Under the pieces are notes generated by a model, which was not told the origin of the DNA, ran no database searches, and worked only from the letters and a program-made list of their open reading frames with translations. A stretch of DNA of 64,000 nucleotides from Dokdonella_A sp051958935. GTDB taxonomy: Bacteria; Pseudomonadota; Gammaproteobacteria; Xanthomonadales; Rhodanobacteraceae. The position numbers and the translations under genes are program-made. Within the stretch, counting starts at the first letter, position 1. Each line of letters starts with the position of its first letter. Below, one piece after another: positions 1-9,163 of this stretch. Location: contig NZ_JBQCFP010000105.1 of NCBI RefSeq assembly GCF_051958935.1, positions 31,124 to 95,123 on the forward strand. Reading direction: 5' to 3'.

Positions 1-3000
1 TCGCGCGCATCCGCGAGCTGCCGAAGGCTGAACTGATCGCGCCCGAGCATCCGGCCGTGCGCACCGCGGCGCGGCCCCACGACGCCGACGGCGCAACCGA
101 CAACGTCGCCTGGATCGGCGCCGATCACGTCTGGAACGACGGCACCACCGGCGACGGCGTCACCGTCGGCATCATCGACGACGGCGTGTTCTACCGGCAT
201 GAAGCCGTCGTGCAGCAGTATCGCGGCAACCTCGGCGCGGGCGGCTTCGTGCACGATTACAACTGGTACGCGCCTCTGCTGGAGACGAGCGAGCCCGACG
301 GCTCGCAGGGCCAAGGCCACGGTACCCACGTGACCGGCACGGTCGTCGGCGACAACGGCGCAGGCGACGCGCAGCTGCGCCGCCGCACCGGCGTCGCGCC
401 GGGCGCGCGCTGGATCGCCTGCCTGGGCCTCCCGATCAAGGGGAGCGAATTCGCGCTGCCCGCGTGCGGCGAGTTCATGCTCGCTCCGACGAAGACGGAC
501 GGCAGCGCGCCGAACCCGGACCTGCGCCCGCAGGTCGTCAACAACTCGTGGGGCAGCTACTCCCTCTGCGACGGCAGCGCCGACGACTTCTACCGCGACG
601 TCGTCGAGGCCTGGGTCGCCGCGGGCATCTTCCCGGTGTTCGCTGCGGGCAACGCGGGCAACTGCGGCCTGCCCGAGCCGCCGGGCCTGTCGACGGTGAC
701 GAGCCCGGATTCGCTCGGCAGCGCGTTCGCGGTCGGCTCGACCGGCAACCACGACGGTGCCTACGCACCGCATTCGTTGTGGGGCCCTGGCCTGGAGGCG
801 AGCGCGGGCCTGCCCGACTACCCCGACCCGCGCGGCTATCCGACGATGAAGCCGCAGGTCGTCGCGCCCGGCGTCGACATCCTCTCCGCGATCGACGGCG
901 GCGATGGCTACGCGACGATGACCGGCACGTCGATGTCCGCGCCGCACATCGCCGGCCTCGTCGCGCTCATGCTCGAAGCGGGCGAATGCCTGCGCGGCGA
1001 CTACGCGGCGCTCGGCGGCATCCTCATGCAGACCGCCCGGCCGATCGACTACGCGAGCGGCGGCTCGCCGCCGCCCGGCATCGGCAACCTGCCGAACTAC
1101 GCGACCGGCTGGGGCGAGGTCGACGCGCCACGCGCCGTCGACGCCGCCGCGCACGCGTGCGGACCGCAGGGGTTCATCCGCGGCCGTGTGGAGAGCGCCA
1201 CGGGCACGCCGATCGCGGGCGCGAAGATCGAGGTGTTCGTCGACGAGAACGTGCGCGTCTACCAGGCGACGAGCGGCATCGACGGCCGCTACGTGCGCCG
1301 GATGCCGGTCGACGCAGGCGGCGGTTACACCGTGCGCGTCTCCGCCTACGGCTACCTGCCGTCGAGCGAAGGCGGCGTGCGCGTGCAGGCCGATGCGACG
1401 ACATTGCACGACGTCGTGCTCGCGACGGCGCCGATGGTCAAGGTGGCCGGCCGCGTCGTCGATGCGGCGACTGGCTGGCCGCTGCACGCGAAGATCACGA
1501 TCTCTGGCTATCCCGACGGGCCGGTGTGGAGCGATCCCGTGAGCGGGCGCTATTCGGTGCGCCTGCCCGAGGGACGCCCCTATCGCTTCGACGTCGCGAG
1601 CGATGTCGCCGGCTATCAGGCGGCATCGCGCGAGCTCGCTTCGGTGGCCGCGGCCGCGGAGCAGGACTTCGCACTCGACGCCGACCTCATCGCGTGCGAG
1701 GCGCCGGGTTACACCTACGCGTCGAACGTGCTCGCCGAAACCTTCGAAGACAACGGCAGCGCGCCGCCGCCCGGATGGAGCCGCTCGAGCGCGGGCCTCG
1801 GCTGGCTTTTCGGCGACAGCAGCGAAACGAGTGCCTCGATCTTCCCGATTCCCGCGCACGGGCGCTTCGCCGCCGCCAACGACGAACTCGGCGCCGGCGA
1901 AGGCTTGGACAACGACGGCCGCAGCGACTACCTGCAATTGCCTGCGCTGAACCTCGCGATCGCCAGCCCGGTGCTGCGGTATCGCAGCTACTACGTCGAC
2001 ACCGGCGGCCACGCGCGTGTCGAGGCGAGCACCGACGGCGGCACGAGCTGGAACGCCCTCGGCGCACCGAAGTCGGCGTACGAGCGCGTCACCTGGACCG
2101 ACGAGACGCTCGCGCTGTCGGCCGCGGCAGCGAGCGGCGTGCGCCTGCGCTTCCATTCCGACGACGGCAGCAGCGACAACGAGCCGCGCCTCGGCGGACC
2201 GTGGGCGATCGACGACGTGCGCGTGGTCGGCGCGTGCACTCCGCCGGCAAGCGGCGGCCTCGTCGTCGGCCACGTGCGCGACGCGAATACGGGCCTCGGC
2301 CTCGACGGCGCCGAGGTGCGCATCGCCGGCGGCACCGCCGTCGCGACCCTGCGCAGCGACGATCCGGGTGTCGGCAGCGGCTTCTTCGCCGCGCACGCAC
2401 CGGGCGGCACGCCGGGCGTCACCGCGACGCGCGGGACGCTGCCGGCGGGCTACGGCGAAGCGTCGGCGTCGGCGAATGTCACGAACGGCGCCACCTCGCG
2501 CGTAGACCTCGCACTGCCTGCAGGACGGCTGCGCCTGTATCCGGCGGCACCGGCCGCGACGGTCGAGCTCGGCACCACCGCGCATGCATCGCTGACCGCC
2601 GACAACAGCGGCACGGCGCCGCTCGCGTTCGGCTTCGAAGGCCCCGCGATCGAAGAGCACTTCGAAGTCGCGACGTTCCCGCCCGCAGGCTGGGACATCG
2701 TCACGGTCGGCGACGGATGTCCGTGGAGCGCGCTCGATCCCGCGCAGGCATGGAACACCGCGGGCGGCGACGGGCGCGCGGCGATGGTCGACCTCTATCC
2801 GTGCTGGGGCGGCGAAGCGTCCGATACCGCGCTCGTGTCGCCGCCGCTCGATCTATCGGCCAGCCATACGGCGTCGGTCGGATTCTTCCTGTCGCTGTTC
2901 GAAGGCGCCGACAACGCTCCTCGCCTGGACATCGACGCCTCGGCCGACGGCGGCGCGACGTGGACGACCGTCCACAGCGAAACGCGCGAGAACAATGGTA

Positions 3001-4544
3001 GCGGGCCCGGCGCATTGATCGAACTCGACCTCAGCGCATTCGCCGGCGCGTCCGACGTGCGCGTGCGCTTCCACTACACCGGCACGCCACCGTGGGGCTC
3101 GGTGATCATCGACCAGGTGCACCTGTTCGAGTCGATCAATGCGAATGTCCTGCTCGACGTCACGCCCGATCACGGCACGCTCGCCGTGGGCGGGAGCCGT
3201 GCGCTCGACATCCTGTTCGATGCGCGCGAACTCGCGCAGCCGGGCGTGTACCGCGTGCCGATCCGCGTCGCCGAAGACACGCCCTACGATTGGCCGTTCG
3301 GCGACGTTGAAGCGACGATGACGGTCACTGCACCGGCGAGCTACGGCGCGCTCGTCGGCGCCGTGCGCGGCCTGGGTGCGTGCGATGCGCACCCGGCCGC
3401 ACTCGCGGGCGCGACGATCGCGATCCATGCCGCGACCGGCGAAAGCTACACGACAACGACGGGCGACGACGGCGCGTACCGCTACTGGGTCGAGGCCTCG
3501 CACGGACCGTTCACCCTCACGGTCGAAGCGCCGGCGCACCAGCCCGTGACGCAGGCGTTCGCGGTCGTCGCCGGCAACGACACGCCGGCGGACATCGACC
3601 TGCGCGCGCTGCAGCCGTGCCTCGGCACCGATCCGGCGGCGCCGGTCGGCAACGTCGCCGCGGGGCAGTCAATGGCGATCGCGTTCGACCTGCTCAACAC
3701 CGGCGCAGCGCCGACCGATTGGAGCCTGCGCGTCGGCGGCGATCCGGCCGTGCCTACGCCGGTGCCGCTCGTGCAAACGACGAGCCCGACGCCGACGCAG
3801 GACACGAGCTTCGCCTGCATCAACCCGCCGACCGGCTACACGCTCGACAATCGTTACCTGCGCCGCTTCGACCTCGCCACGCGCGGCGCGCCCGTGATGG
3901 AAACGACGGTGCGCGGCGTCACCTTCGCGGTCGACTCGGCGATGTCGGCGACGGGCTCGCAACCGGTCACGGTGCGCGTACACGCGCTGCACGGCGAGTT
4001 CACGTTCGCGAACCTCGAGCTGCTCGCGGAGAAGACGATCGACGTCGCCGACACGAGCCTCGAGCGCATCAGCGTCACGTTCGACACGCCGCTGCACGTC
4101 GCCGGCGACAGCGTGCTCGTCGCCGAGATCCACGTGCCCTCGGGCGTGGCCGGCGCGAGCACGTTCTTTCCGGGCGGCAACAGCGACGGCGAGATCGCGC
4201 CGGCCTACTGGGCCGCGCACGACTGCGGCGTCGACGAGCCGCTCGCCTACCCCGAAGCCGGCTTCGACTGGGTCCACCTGATCCTCGAACTCGACACGCG
4301 CGCGAGCGATCCGTGCGGCGCGAACGCAGTGCCGGTCGACTGGCTGGCGCTCGCGCCCGCGTCCGGGCACATCGGGTCCGACGCGATGCAGACGCTGCAG
4401 GCGCTGTTCGATGCCACGAGCCACGCAGACGGCGTTTACGGCGGTTCGATGTGCCTCGCGAGCGCGACGACCACGCTCGTCGTGCCGGTGACGATGCAGG
4501 TCGGCGGGGGCGCCGACGCGATCTTCGCCGACGGCTTCGACTGA
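1..4544 (+). CDS. Secreted S8 (subtilisin-like) serine protease, 5' end missing
   Basis: The reading frame is open to the left window edge, so the signal peptide and true start lie outside. Counting from the GTG at 57, the catalytic triad is visible: Asp41 in IIDDGV, His88 in GHGTHV and Ser292 in GTSMSAP. Downstream come carboxypeptidase-regulatory-like beta-sandwich repeats (GRVESATGTPIAGAKI, GRVVDAATGWPL, GHVRDANTGLGL, GAVRGLGACDAHP) alternating with jelly-roll or MAM-like modules with paired Trp and Asp-rich loops. The last residues are DAIFADGFD, a short tail I recall on many secreted Xanthomonadales proteins. A multidomain extracellular protease is very likely; its substrate is unknown. 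The protein has at least about 1,510 residues in the window, so the non-catalytic part is much larger than the peptidase domain. A 9-bp perfect hairpin stem (4552-4560 with 4574-4582) follows the stop and has no U-tract. Confidence 0.9.
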   Translation, partial: ARIRELPKAELIAPEHPAVRTAARPHDADGATDNVAWIGADHVWNDGTTGDGVTVGIIDDGVFYRHEAVVQQYRGNLGAGGFVHDYNWYAPLLETSEPDGSQGQGHGTHVTGTVVGDNGAGDAQLRRRTGVAPGARWIACLGLPIKGSEFALPACGEFMLAPTKTDGSAPNPDLRPQVVNNSWGSYSLCDGSADDFYRDVVEAWVAAGIFPVFAAGNAGNCGLPEPPGLSTVTSPDSLGSAFAVGSTGNHDGAYAPHSLWGPGLEASAGLPDYPDPRGYPTMKPQVVAPGVDILSAIDGGDGYATMTGTSMSAPHIAGLVALMLEAGECLRGDYAALGGILMQTARPIDYASGGSPPPGIGNLPNYATGWGEVDAPRAVDAAAHACGPQGFIRGRVESATGTPIAGAKIEVFVDENVRVYQATSGIDGRYVRRMPVDAGGGYTVRVSAYGYLPSSEGGVRVQADATTLHDVVLATAPMVKVAGRVVDAATGWPLHAKITISGYPDGPVWSDPVSGRYSVRLPEGRPYRFDVASDVAGYQAASRELASVAAAAEQDFALDADLIACEAPGYTYASNVLAETFEDNGSAPPPGWSRSSAGLGWLFGDSSETSASIFPIPAHGRFAAANDELGAGEGLDNDGRSDYLQLPALNLAIASPVLRYRSYYVDTGGHARVEASTDGGTSWNALGAPKSAYERVTWTDETLALSAAAASGVRLRFHSDDGSSDNEPRLGGPWAIDDVRVVGACTPPASGGLVVGHVRDANTGLGLDGAEVRIAGGTAVATLRSDDPGVGSGFFAAHAPGGTPGVTATRGTLPAGYGEASASANVTNGATSRVDLALPAGRLRLYPAAPAATVELGTTAHASLTADNSGTAPLAFGFEGPAIEEHFEVATFPPAGWDIVTVGDGCPWSALDPAQAWNTAGGDGRAAMVDLYPCWGGEASDTALVSPPLDLSASHTASVGFFLSLFEGADNAPRLDIDASADGGATWTTVHSETRENNGSGPGALIELDLSAFAGASDVRVRFHYTGTPPWGSVIIDQVHLFESINANVLLDVTPDHGTLAVGGSRALDILFDARELAQPGVYRVPIRVAEDTPYDWPFGDVEATMTVTAPASYGALVGAVRGLGACDAHPAALAGATIAIHAATGESYTTTTGDDGAYRYWVEASHGPFTLTVEAPAHQPVTQAFAVVAGNDTPADIDLRALQPCLGTDPAAPVGNVAAGQSMAIAFDLLNTGAAPTDWSLRVGGDPAVPTPVPLVQTTSPTPTQDTSFACINPPTGYTLDNRYLRRFDLATRGAPVMETTVRGVTFAVDSAMSATGSQPVTVRVHALHGEFTFANLELLAEKTIDVADTSLERISVTFDTPLHVAGDSVLVAEIHVPSGVAGASTFFPGGNSDGEIAPAYWAAHDCGVDEPLAYPEAGFDWVHLILELDTRASDPCGANAVPVDWLALAPASGHIGSDAMQTLQALFDATSHADGVYGGSMCLASATTTLVVPVTMQVGGGADAIFADGFD

Positions 4545-4564
4545 ACGACGTACGGGCGCGTGGC

Positions 4565-4593
4565 TGGCCGCCGCGCGCCCGTGCCGCTACACT
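4565..4593 (+). promoter_or_regulatory. Putative sigma-70 promoter of the Mn2+ riboswitch/exporter unit
   Basis: TGGCCG (4565-4570) and TACACT (4588-4593) are separated by 17 bp. They would start transcription near 4600, exactly where the riboswitch aptamer begins. The -35 box is weak; the position relative to the aptamer is the main support. Confidence 0.45.
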
Positions 4594-4599
4594 GCGTGC

Positions 4600-4737
4600 G
4601 CTCCATCGGGGAGTAGCCGCGCGCCGCGCGTGGCGCGCGTCAACACACTTGGCCGGCAGGCCATGGCGCGCGCGGGGTTCCACGGGACCTTCGGCAAGAC
4701 CTTTGGTTCGTGCAGGCAGTACCGGGCCCGGGACTGC
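4600..4737 (+). promoter_or_regulatory. yybP-ykoY family Mn2+-sensing riboswitch
   Basis: The two conserved halves of the yybP-ykoY aptamer are present: GGGGAGTAGCC beginning at 4608 and GGCAAGACCTTTGG at 4693-4706, with the internal CAACA segment at about 4641. This motif is known to bind Mn2+ and to switch on Mn2+ exporter genes. A hairpin with arms GCAGT and ACTGC (4716-4737) lies between the aptamer and the start codon and may be the expression platform; the following GGAG at 4770-4773 is the ribosome binding site. The gene behind it is a UPF0016 Mn2+ exporter, which fits the known biology of this riboswitch class. Confidence 0.9.
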
Positions 4738-4778
4738 GCGCGCGATCCATTGCGTCCATGTCCCGGCCCGGAGTTCTC

Positions 4779-5336
4779 ATGCAGACCCTGCTCGTTTCGA
4801 CCGCCGCGGTAGCGATCGCCGAGATCGGCGACAAGACCCAGCTGCTGTCGCTGATCCTCGCCGCGAAGTACCGACGCCCCTGGCCGATCTGCCTCGGCAT
4901 CCTACTGGCTACGCTCGTCAACCATGCGCTCGCGGGCTCGGCCGGTGCGCTCGTCGCGCAATGGCTGTCGCCGCAGGCGCTCAAGTGGATCGTCGCGCTG
5001 AGCTTCTTCGCGGTCGCGCTCTGGACACTCAAGCCCGATTCGGCCGACGACGCCGAGGCCGCGCGTGGCGCCGGCCACGGCGTGCTCGTCGCCACGCTGG
5101 TCGCATTCTTCCTCGCCGAGATGGGCGACAAGACCCAGGTCGCGACGGTGGTGCTCGCCGCGCAGTACTCGCCGCTATGGCAGGTCGTCGCCGGCAGCAC
5201 GCTCGGCATGCTGCTTGCAAACGTTCCGGTCGTCTGGCTCGGCGCGCGGTTCGCGTCGAAGTTGCCGCTGCGCGCCGCGCGCATCGGCGCGGCGTTGCTG
5301 TTCGCGGCGCTCGGAACCTGGATCCTGCTGCGCTGA
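4779..5336 (+). CDS. mneA: UPF0016/GDT1 family Mn2+ exporter (MneA-like)
   Basis: This inner-membrane protein of 185 residues has six hydrophobic helices in two homologous halves. Each half carries the family signature E-x-G-D-K-T: EIGDKT at residues 15-20 and EMGDKT beginning near residue 114. Proteins of this family (MneA in Vibrio, TMEM165/Gdt1 in eukaryotes) move Mn2+ or Ca2+ across membranes. The ATG at 4779 was chosen because GGAG lies five bases upstream and because it places the first signature at the usual distance from the N-terminus. The upstream in-frame start at 4710 would begin inside the riboswitch. The Mn2+ riboswitch in front strongly supports a role in relieving manganese excess. 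Confidence 0.92.
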   Translation: MQTLLVSTAAVAIAEIGDKTQLLSLILAAKYRRPWPICLGILLATLVNHALAGSAGALVAQWLSPQALKWIVALSFFAVALWTLKPDSADDAEAARGAGHGVLVATLVAFFLAEMGDKTQVATVVLAAQYSPLWQVVAGSTLGMLLANVPVVWLGARFASKLPLRAARIGAALLFAALGTWILLR

Positions 5337-5397
5337 GGTCGCTGTGGCCGGACGCGGCGACGCCCTGCCCCAGCGGAGACGCGCGATCTTTTGTCCC

Positions 5398-8300
5398 ATG
5401 TTGCCAATCACGCGCTGGTTGCGCCGCCCGCGCGCGCTGGCGCCCGGCCTCGGTGCCGCGCTGCTGGCGCTCCTGGCGTGCGCGGCCGAAGCGGCGCCGC
5501 CGCGCGTCGTCGTCGATGGCCCGGCGGCGACGCGCGATGGGTCGCTGCGCTGGCAGGGCTACCGGCGTTATGCAAGCCGCGAGGGCGTTCCGCGCAACTG
5601 GGTCAGTGCGCTCGCCCAGGACGTGGACGGCTTCGTCTACGCGGGCACCGAGGAAGGGCTCTCGCGCTACGACGGTCGACGCTGGACCGACCTGCTCTTT
5701 CCGACGGGATCGGCGAAGCGTCCGCCCTACGTGACCGCGCTCGCGGCGACCGCGGACGGCGCGATCTGGGTCGGCACCGACACCGCCGGCCTGTTCGTCC
5801 ACCGCGGCGGCCGGCTCCAGCCACGAACGCTCGCGCATGCGCGCACCGGCATCACCGCCCTGCAGGCGGACGGCGAGCGCATCTGGGTCGGCACCGAAGA
5901 CGGCCTCGATGACTGCGACGCGCACGGCTGCCGCACGCTCGAAGCCGCGCGTGGATTGCATGTGCGCAGCCTGCTCGCCGTGCGCGGCGCGGCGAGCGGC
6001 GCGCTCTACGTCGGCACGCGCGACGCGGGCGTCGTGCGCATCGACGACGTGCGTGGCACGGCGCGGCGTGCCGATGAACGGCTCACGCGCGCCGAAGGCC
6101 TCCCCGACGACACCGTCGAGGCGCTCGCCGAATGGGGTGGCGCGGACGGACGCGATCTGTGGATCGGCACGCCACGCGGCGTCGCCCGCGTCGGCGGCGC
6201 GACGCTCGTCGTATACGCGGGCGGATCGGGCTTCCCGGGTGGCGTGAGCCGCTTCGTGCGCATGCCGCAGGCGGGCGGCGACGAGCGCCTCGTGGCGACC
6301 TTGCCGACGAATGGCCTTGCCGAGTTCGACGCCGATGGCCACTGGCGGCACACGACGACCGCCAATGGTCTTCCGGAGAACGCGATCAACACCGCGCTGG
6401 TGACCGATGCCGGCCAGCCCGCACCTGTGCTGTGGCTCGGCTCCGGCCACAGCGGCGTGCTGCGCGGCGAACCGCAGGCCTGGTCGGCGTTCGGCGAACG
6501 CGCCGGCTTGCCGAACCGCGTCGTGGTCGGCATCGGTGAAACGCGCTTCCTCGATGGAAAGCACGCGGTATGGATCGGCACCGGCGGCGGCAGCGTGCGC
6601 CGCGACGGCGACGAATGGCGCTCCTGGCTGCCCGCGAAGTACGCGCGCAGCGAAGTATTCGACGTCGTGCGCGCCGGCGAGCACCTGTGGGTCGCCACGC
6701 GCGAAGGCCTGCTGCGTGTCGCGCGCGATGGCATCGAGGCCTATACGAGCGCCAATTCGGCACTGCCCGACGACACCGTCCTCGGCTTGCACCTGCAGCC
6801 GGGCGGCGAGGAGGGCGACACGCTGTGGCTGGCGACCCGACGTGGCGTCGCGCGCGTGCGGGAGGGCCAGGTGGAAGCGGACGGCATGCGTGGGCAGCCC
6901 GCGGATTTCTTCGTGCGGGTACTGCGCGACATCCGCGATGCGGACGGCACGCCGACGCTCTGGGCCGGATCGGAGCACGGCCTGTATTTCTCGCGCGGCG
7001 GCGACTGGCAGCGACTCGATTGCGGCGACCTGCGCGACGCCGCGGTGTTCGACCTGCGCGAACGCGGTTCGCCGGGCCGCGCGCACGCCTTGTGGGCTGC
7101 GACCATCGGCGGCGTGATGCGCGTCGACCTCGATCGCGATCGCGCGTGCGCGCGTTTCGCGTTGCCGGATGCGGCGGATGCCACGTCGATCTACCAGCTG
7201 CAGTTCGACCGGCGCGATCGCATGTACCTGTTCGGCGCGCGCGGCGTGCTGCGCCTGCCGCCAGGCTATCGCGGTGGCGTCGATGCGGATGTCGAGCGGT
7301 TCGGCCTTGCCGATGGCCTGCCGGACCTCGAGTTCACGCGCGCCTCGTTGCTCGATGCACAAGGCCGGTTGTGGAGCGGCACGATCGAGGGCGTGGCGAT
7401 GTACGACCCCGCCGCCGAGCGCCCACCCGCGGCGCCGCGGCCGTTGCGTATCCTCGCCGCGACGGAGGAGGGCAGCGGGCGCGAACTCGGCGAGCACGCC
7501 GACCTCGACGAGGCGGCGAGCATCGCATTCGAGCTGAGCCTGCTCGCCTATCAGCGCGATTACCGCACGCGCTACCGGACCCAGCTCGTCGGGCTCGAAG
7601 CGCGACCGGGCGAATGGAACGACGATCCGCTGCGCAGTTACAGCCGCCTGCCGCCCGGCCGCTACGAATTCCGCGCATGGGCGCGTGCCGCCGACGGCGT
7701 CGAGAGCGGGCCTGTGTTGCGCGCATTGCGCGTGCACGCGCCGTGGTGGCGCCGGCCGTGGGCGATCCCCTGCTACGCGGCAGCGATGATCCTGCTCGGC
7801 GTGTTCGCCGGCCGGTTGCGCGCACGCGCATTCGCCGCGCAGGCCCGCGCGCTCGAGCGCGAGGTCGCCGAACGCACGCGCGCGCTCGCCGAGGCCAATC
7901 GCCAGCTCGCTCGCGCGTCACTCACCGACCCGTTGACCGGCCTGTGGAATCGCCGCTACTTCGACCTCGAGTTACCGCCCGAATGCGAGCGCGCGATTCG
8001 CCGCGCGATGCGCGGCGACCGCGATGCCGATCTCGTCTTCGTGCTCGCCGACATCGACCATTTCAAGCGCATCAACGACAGCTACGGGCATGCGGCGGGC
8101 GATGCCGTACTGGTCGAGTTCACCCGGCGCCTCGGCGAGCTGCTGCGCCGCGGCGACATCGCGCTACGCTGGGGCGGCGAGGAATTCCTCGTCGTGCTGC
8201 GCGATACCGGGCGCGACCGCGCGTTGGCCTCGGCATCGCGCCTGCGCGAAGCGATCGCGGCGACGCCGTTCGCGATCGGCGAAACGTCGCTGGCGGTCAC

Positions 8301-8508
8301 CTGTTCGATCGGCTGGGCCGCATTCCCGTTCGACCCCGGGGCACCGCGGCTGCACGGCGTCGACCAGGTCATCACGTTCGCGGATGCGGCGCTGTACCGC
8401 GCCAAATGCGGCGGTCGCGATCGCGTCGCCGGCGCGCGCGTGGAAGCAGGCATTGTGGCCGGATTCGCGTTCGTCGAAGACGACGACGGCGGCGCCGACG
8501 CGGAGTGA
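5398..8508 (+). CDS. Beta-propeller sensor diguanylate cyclase (Reg_prop/Y_Y_Y/GGDEF)
   Basis: This 1,036-residue protein has an N-terminal signal sequence, then many two-component-regulator-propeller repeats recognisable by W-x-G-T and G-L-x-x-D-x-V patterns (for example LWIGTPRGVARV and LWAGSEHGLYF). A Y_Y_Y-like beta-sandwich with the motif LPPGRYEFR follows, then one transmembrane helix at about residues 787-806, a short coiled coil and a GGDEF domain. The active-site motif is GGEEF at residues 926-930. The product-inhibition site RxxD (RRGD) sits five residues before it, so the enzyme should make c-di-GMP and be feedback-controlled. The sensor part is periplasmic and its ligand is unknown. 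The ATG at 5398 precedes a plausible signal peptide; earlier starts would extend into the exporter gene. Confidence 0.92.
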   Translation: MLPITRWLRRPRALAPGLGAALLALLACAAEAAPPRVVVDGPAATRDGSLRWQGYRRYASREGVPRNWVSALAQDVDGFVYAGTEEGLSRYDGRRWTDLLFPTGSAKRPPYVTALAATADGAIWVGTDTAGLFVHRGGRLQPRTLAHARTGITALQADGERIWVGTEDGLDDCDAHGCRTLEAARGLHVRSLLAVRGAASGALYVGTRDAGVVRIDDVRGTARRADERLTRAEGLPDDTVEALAEWGGADGRDLWIGTPRGVARVGGATLVVYAGGSGFPGGVSRFVRMPQAGGDERLVATLPTNGLAEFDADGHWRHTTTANGLPENAINTALVTDAGQPAPVLWLGSGHSGVLRGEPQAWSAFGERAGLPNRVVVGIGETRFLDGKHAVWIGTGGGSVRRDGDEWRSWLPAKYARSEVFDVVRAGEHLWVATREGLLRVARDGIEAYTSANSALPDDTVLGLHLQPGGEEGDTLWLATRRGVARVREGQVEADGMRGQPADFFVRVLRDIRDADGTPTLWAGSEHGLYFSRGGDWQRLDCGDLRDAAVFDLRERGSPGRAHALWAATIGGVMRVDLDRDRACARFALPDAADATSIYQLQFDRRDRMYLFGARGVLRLPPGYRGGVDADVERFGLADGLPDLEFTRASLLDAQGRLWSGTIEGVAMYDPAAERPPAAPRPLRILAATEEGSGRELGEHADLDEAASIAFELSLLAYQRDYRTRYRTQLVGLEARPGEWNDDPLRSYSRLPPGRYEFRAWARAADGVESGPVLRALRVHAPWWRRPWAIPCYAAAMILLGVFAGRLRARAFAAQARALEREVAERTRALAEANRQLARASLTDPLTGLWNRRYFDLELPPECERAIRRAMRGDRDADLVFVLADIDHFKRINDSYGHAAGDAVLVEFTRRLGELLRRGDIALRWGGEEFLVVLRDTGRDRALASASRLREAIAATPFAIGETSLAVTCSIGWAAFPFDPGAPRLHGVDQVITFADAALYRAKCGGRDRVAGARVEAGIVAGFAFVEDDDGGADAE

Positions 8509-8526
8509 CCGTGCGCGGCGCCTGCG

Positions 8527-8865
8527 TCAGAGTGCGTCGGCGTCGAGTTCGCCGGTGCGGATACGCACGACGCGATCGAGCTGCCAGACGAAGATCTTGC
8601 CGTCGCCGATCTTGCCGGTGTTCGCCGCCTGGCTGATCGCCTCGACGACGCGCTCGAGCTGGTCGTTGGGGACCGCGACTTCGAGCTTGATCTTGGGCAG
8701 GAAATCGACGACGTACTCGGCGCCGCGGTAGAGCTCGGTGTGGCCCTTCTGACGACCGAAGCCGCGCACCTCGGTGACGGTGATACCCTGCACGCCGACT
8801 TCGGCGAGCGCTTCACGCACGTCGTCGAGCTTGAACGGCTTGATGATCGCCATGACCATCTGCAT
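8527..8865 (-). CDS. glnB: P-II family nitrogen regulatory protein
   Basis: The 112-residue protein begins MQMVMAIIKPF, matching the PII N-terminus. The T-loop GFGRQKGHTELYRGAEY places the uridylylation Tyr at position 51, and the C-terminal signature GKIGDGKIFVWQLD is intact. PII trimers sense 2-oxoglutarate and ATP/ADP and control glutamine synthetase adenylylation, NtrB and ammonium transport. The start at 8865 was chosen because it aligns exactly with family N-termini. No amtB is next to it, so GlnB is a better guess than GlnK. It converges on the diguanylate cyclase gene with 18 bp between the stops. Confidence 0.95.
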   Translation of the reverse strand: MQMVMAIIKPFKLDDVREALAEVGVQGITVTEVRGFGRQKGHTELYRGAEYVVDFLPKIKLEVAVPNDQLERVVEAISQAANTGKIGDGKIFVWQLDRVVRIRTGELDADAL

Positions 8866-8896
8866 CGCGGTCTCCGGTGGCTGGTGCAGCTTCGCG

Positions 8897-8930
8897 ACTA
8901 TAGCCGATCGACCGGTAGGAAATTTCCTAC
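8897..8930 (-). promoter_or_regulatory. glnB promoter with a perfect 16-bp palindromic operator
   Basis: On the minus strand TATAGT (8902-8897) makes a good -10 box about 30 bases before the glnB start. The expected -35 region lies inside a perfect 16-bp palindrome, GTAGGAAATTTCCTAC (8915-8930), and shows no TTGACA of its own. This arrangement suggests control by a dimeric regulator that either replaces the -35 contact (activation) or blocks it. The cognate protein cannot be named from this window. The rest of 8866-9163 shows no gene. Confidence 0.6.
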
Positions 8931-9163
8931 AGCGCATTCCGAAATCCGCGGATGGCGGCGCCCGCCCGCGCGCCTAGACTGCGCGGTGCGGGGAGGAGCG
9001 CCGACGGAACGGCGCCGCAGGGAGGCTCCGGCCGGCGGCGGACATCGCGTTCGCCGCCGGTCGTCCGCACGGAATCCACGAGGCGCACGCGTCCGAACGG
9101 CCGGTACAGGCTGCGGTCCGCCCGCTAGGATGTACGCCATCATCAGCATGCAAGGGTGAACGC

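Noticed and set aside
5029..7737. 902-codon open frame on the minus strand opposite the propeller-GGDEF gene
   Set aside because: It lies antisense to a gene with clear domains and motifs, has low-complexity Arg/Ala/His-rich composition and no recognisable motif. Such frames are common opposite high-GC genes.
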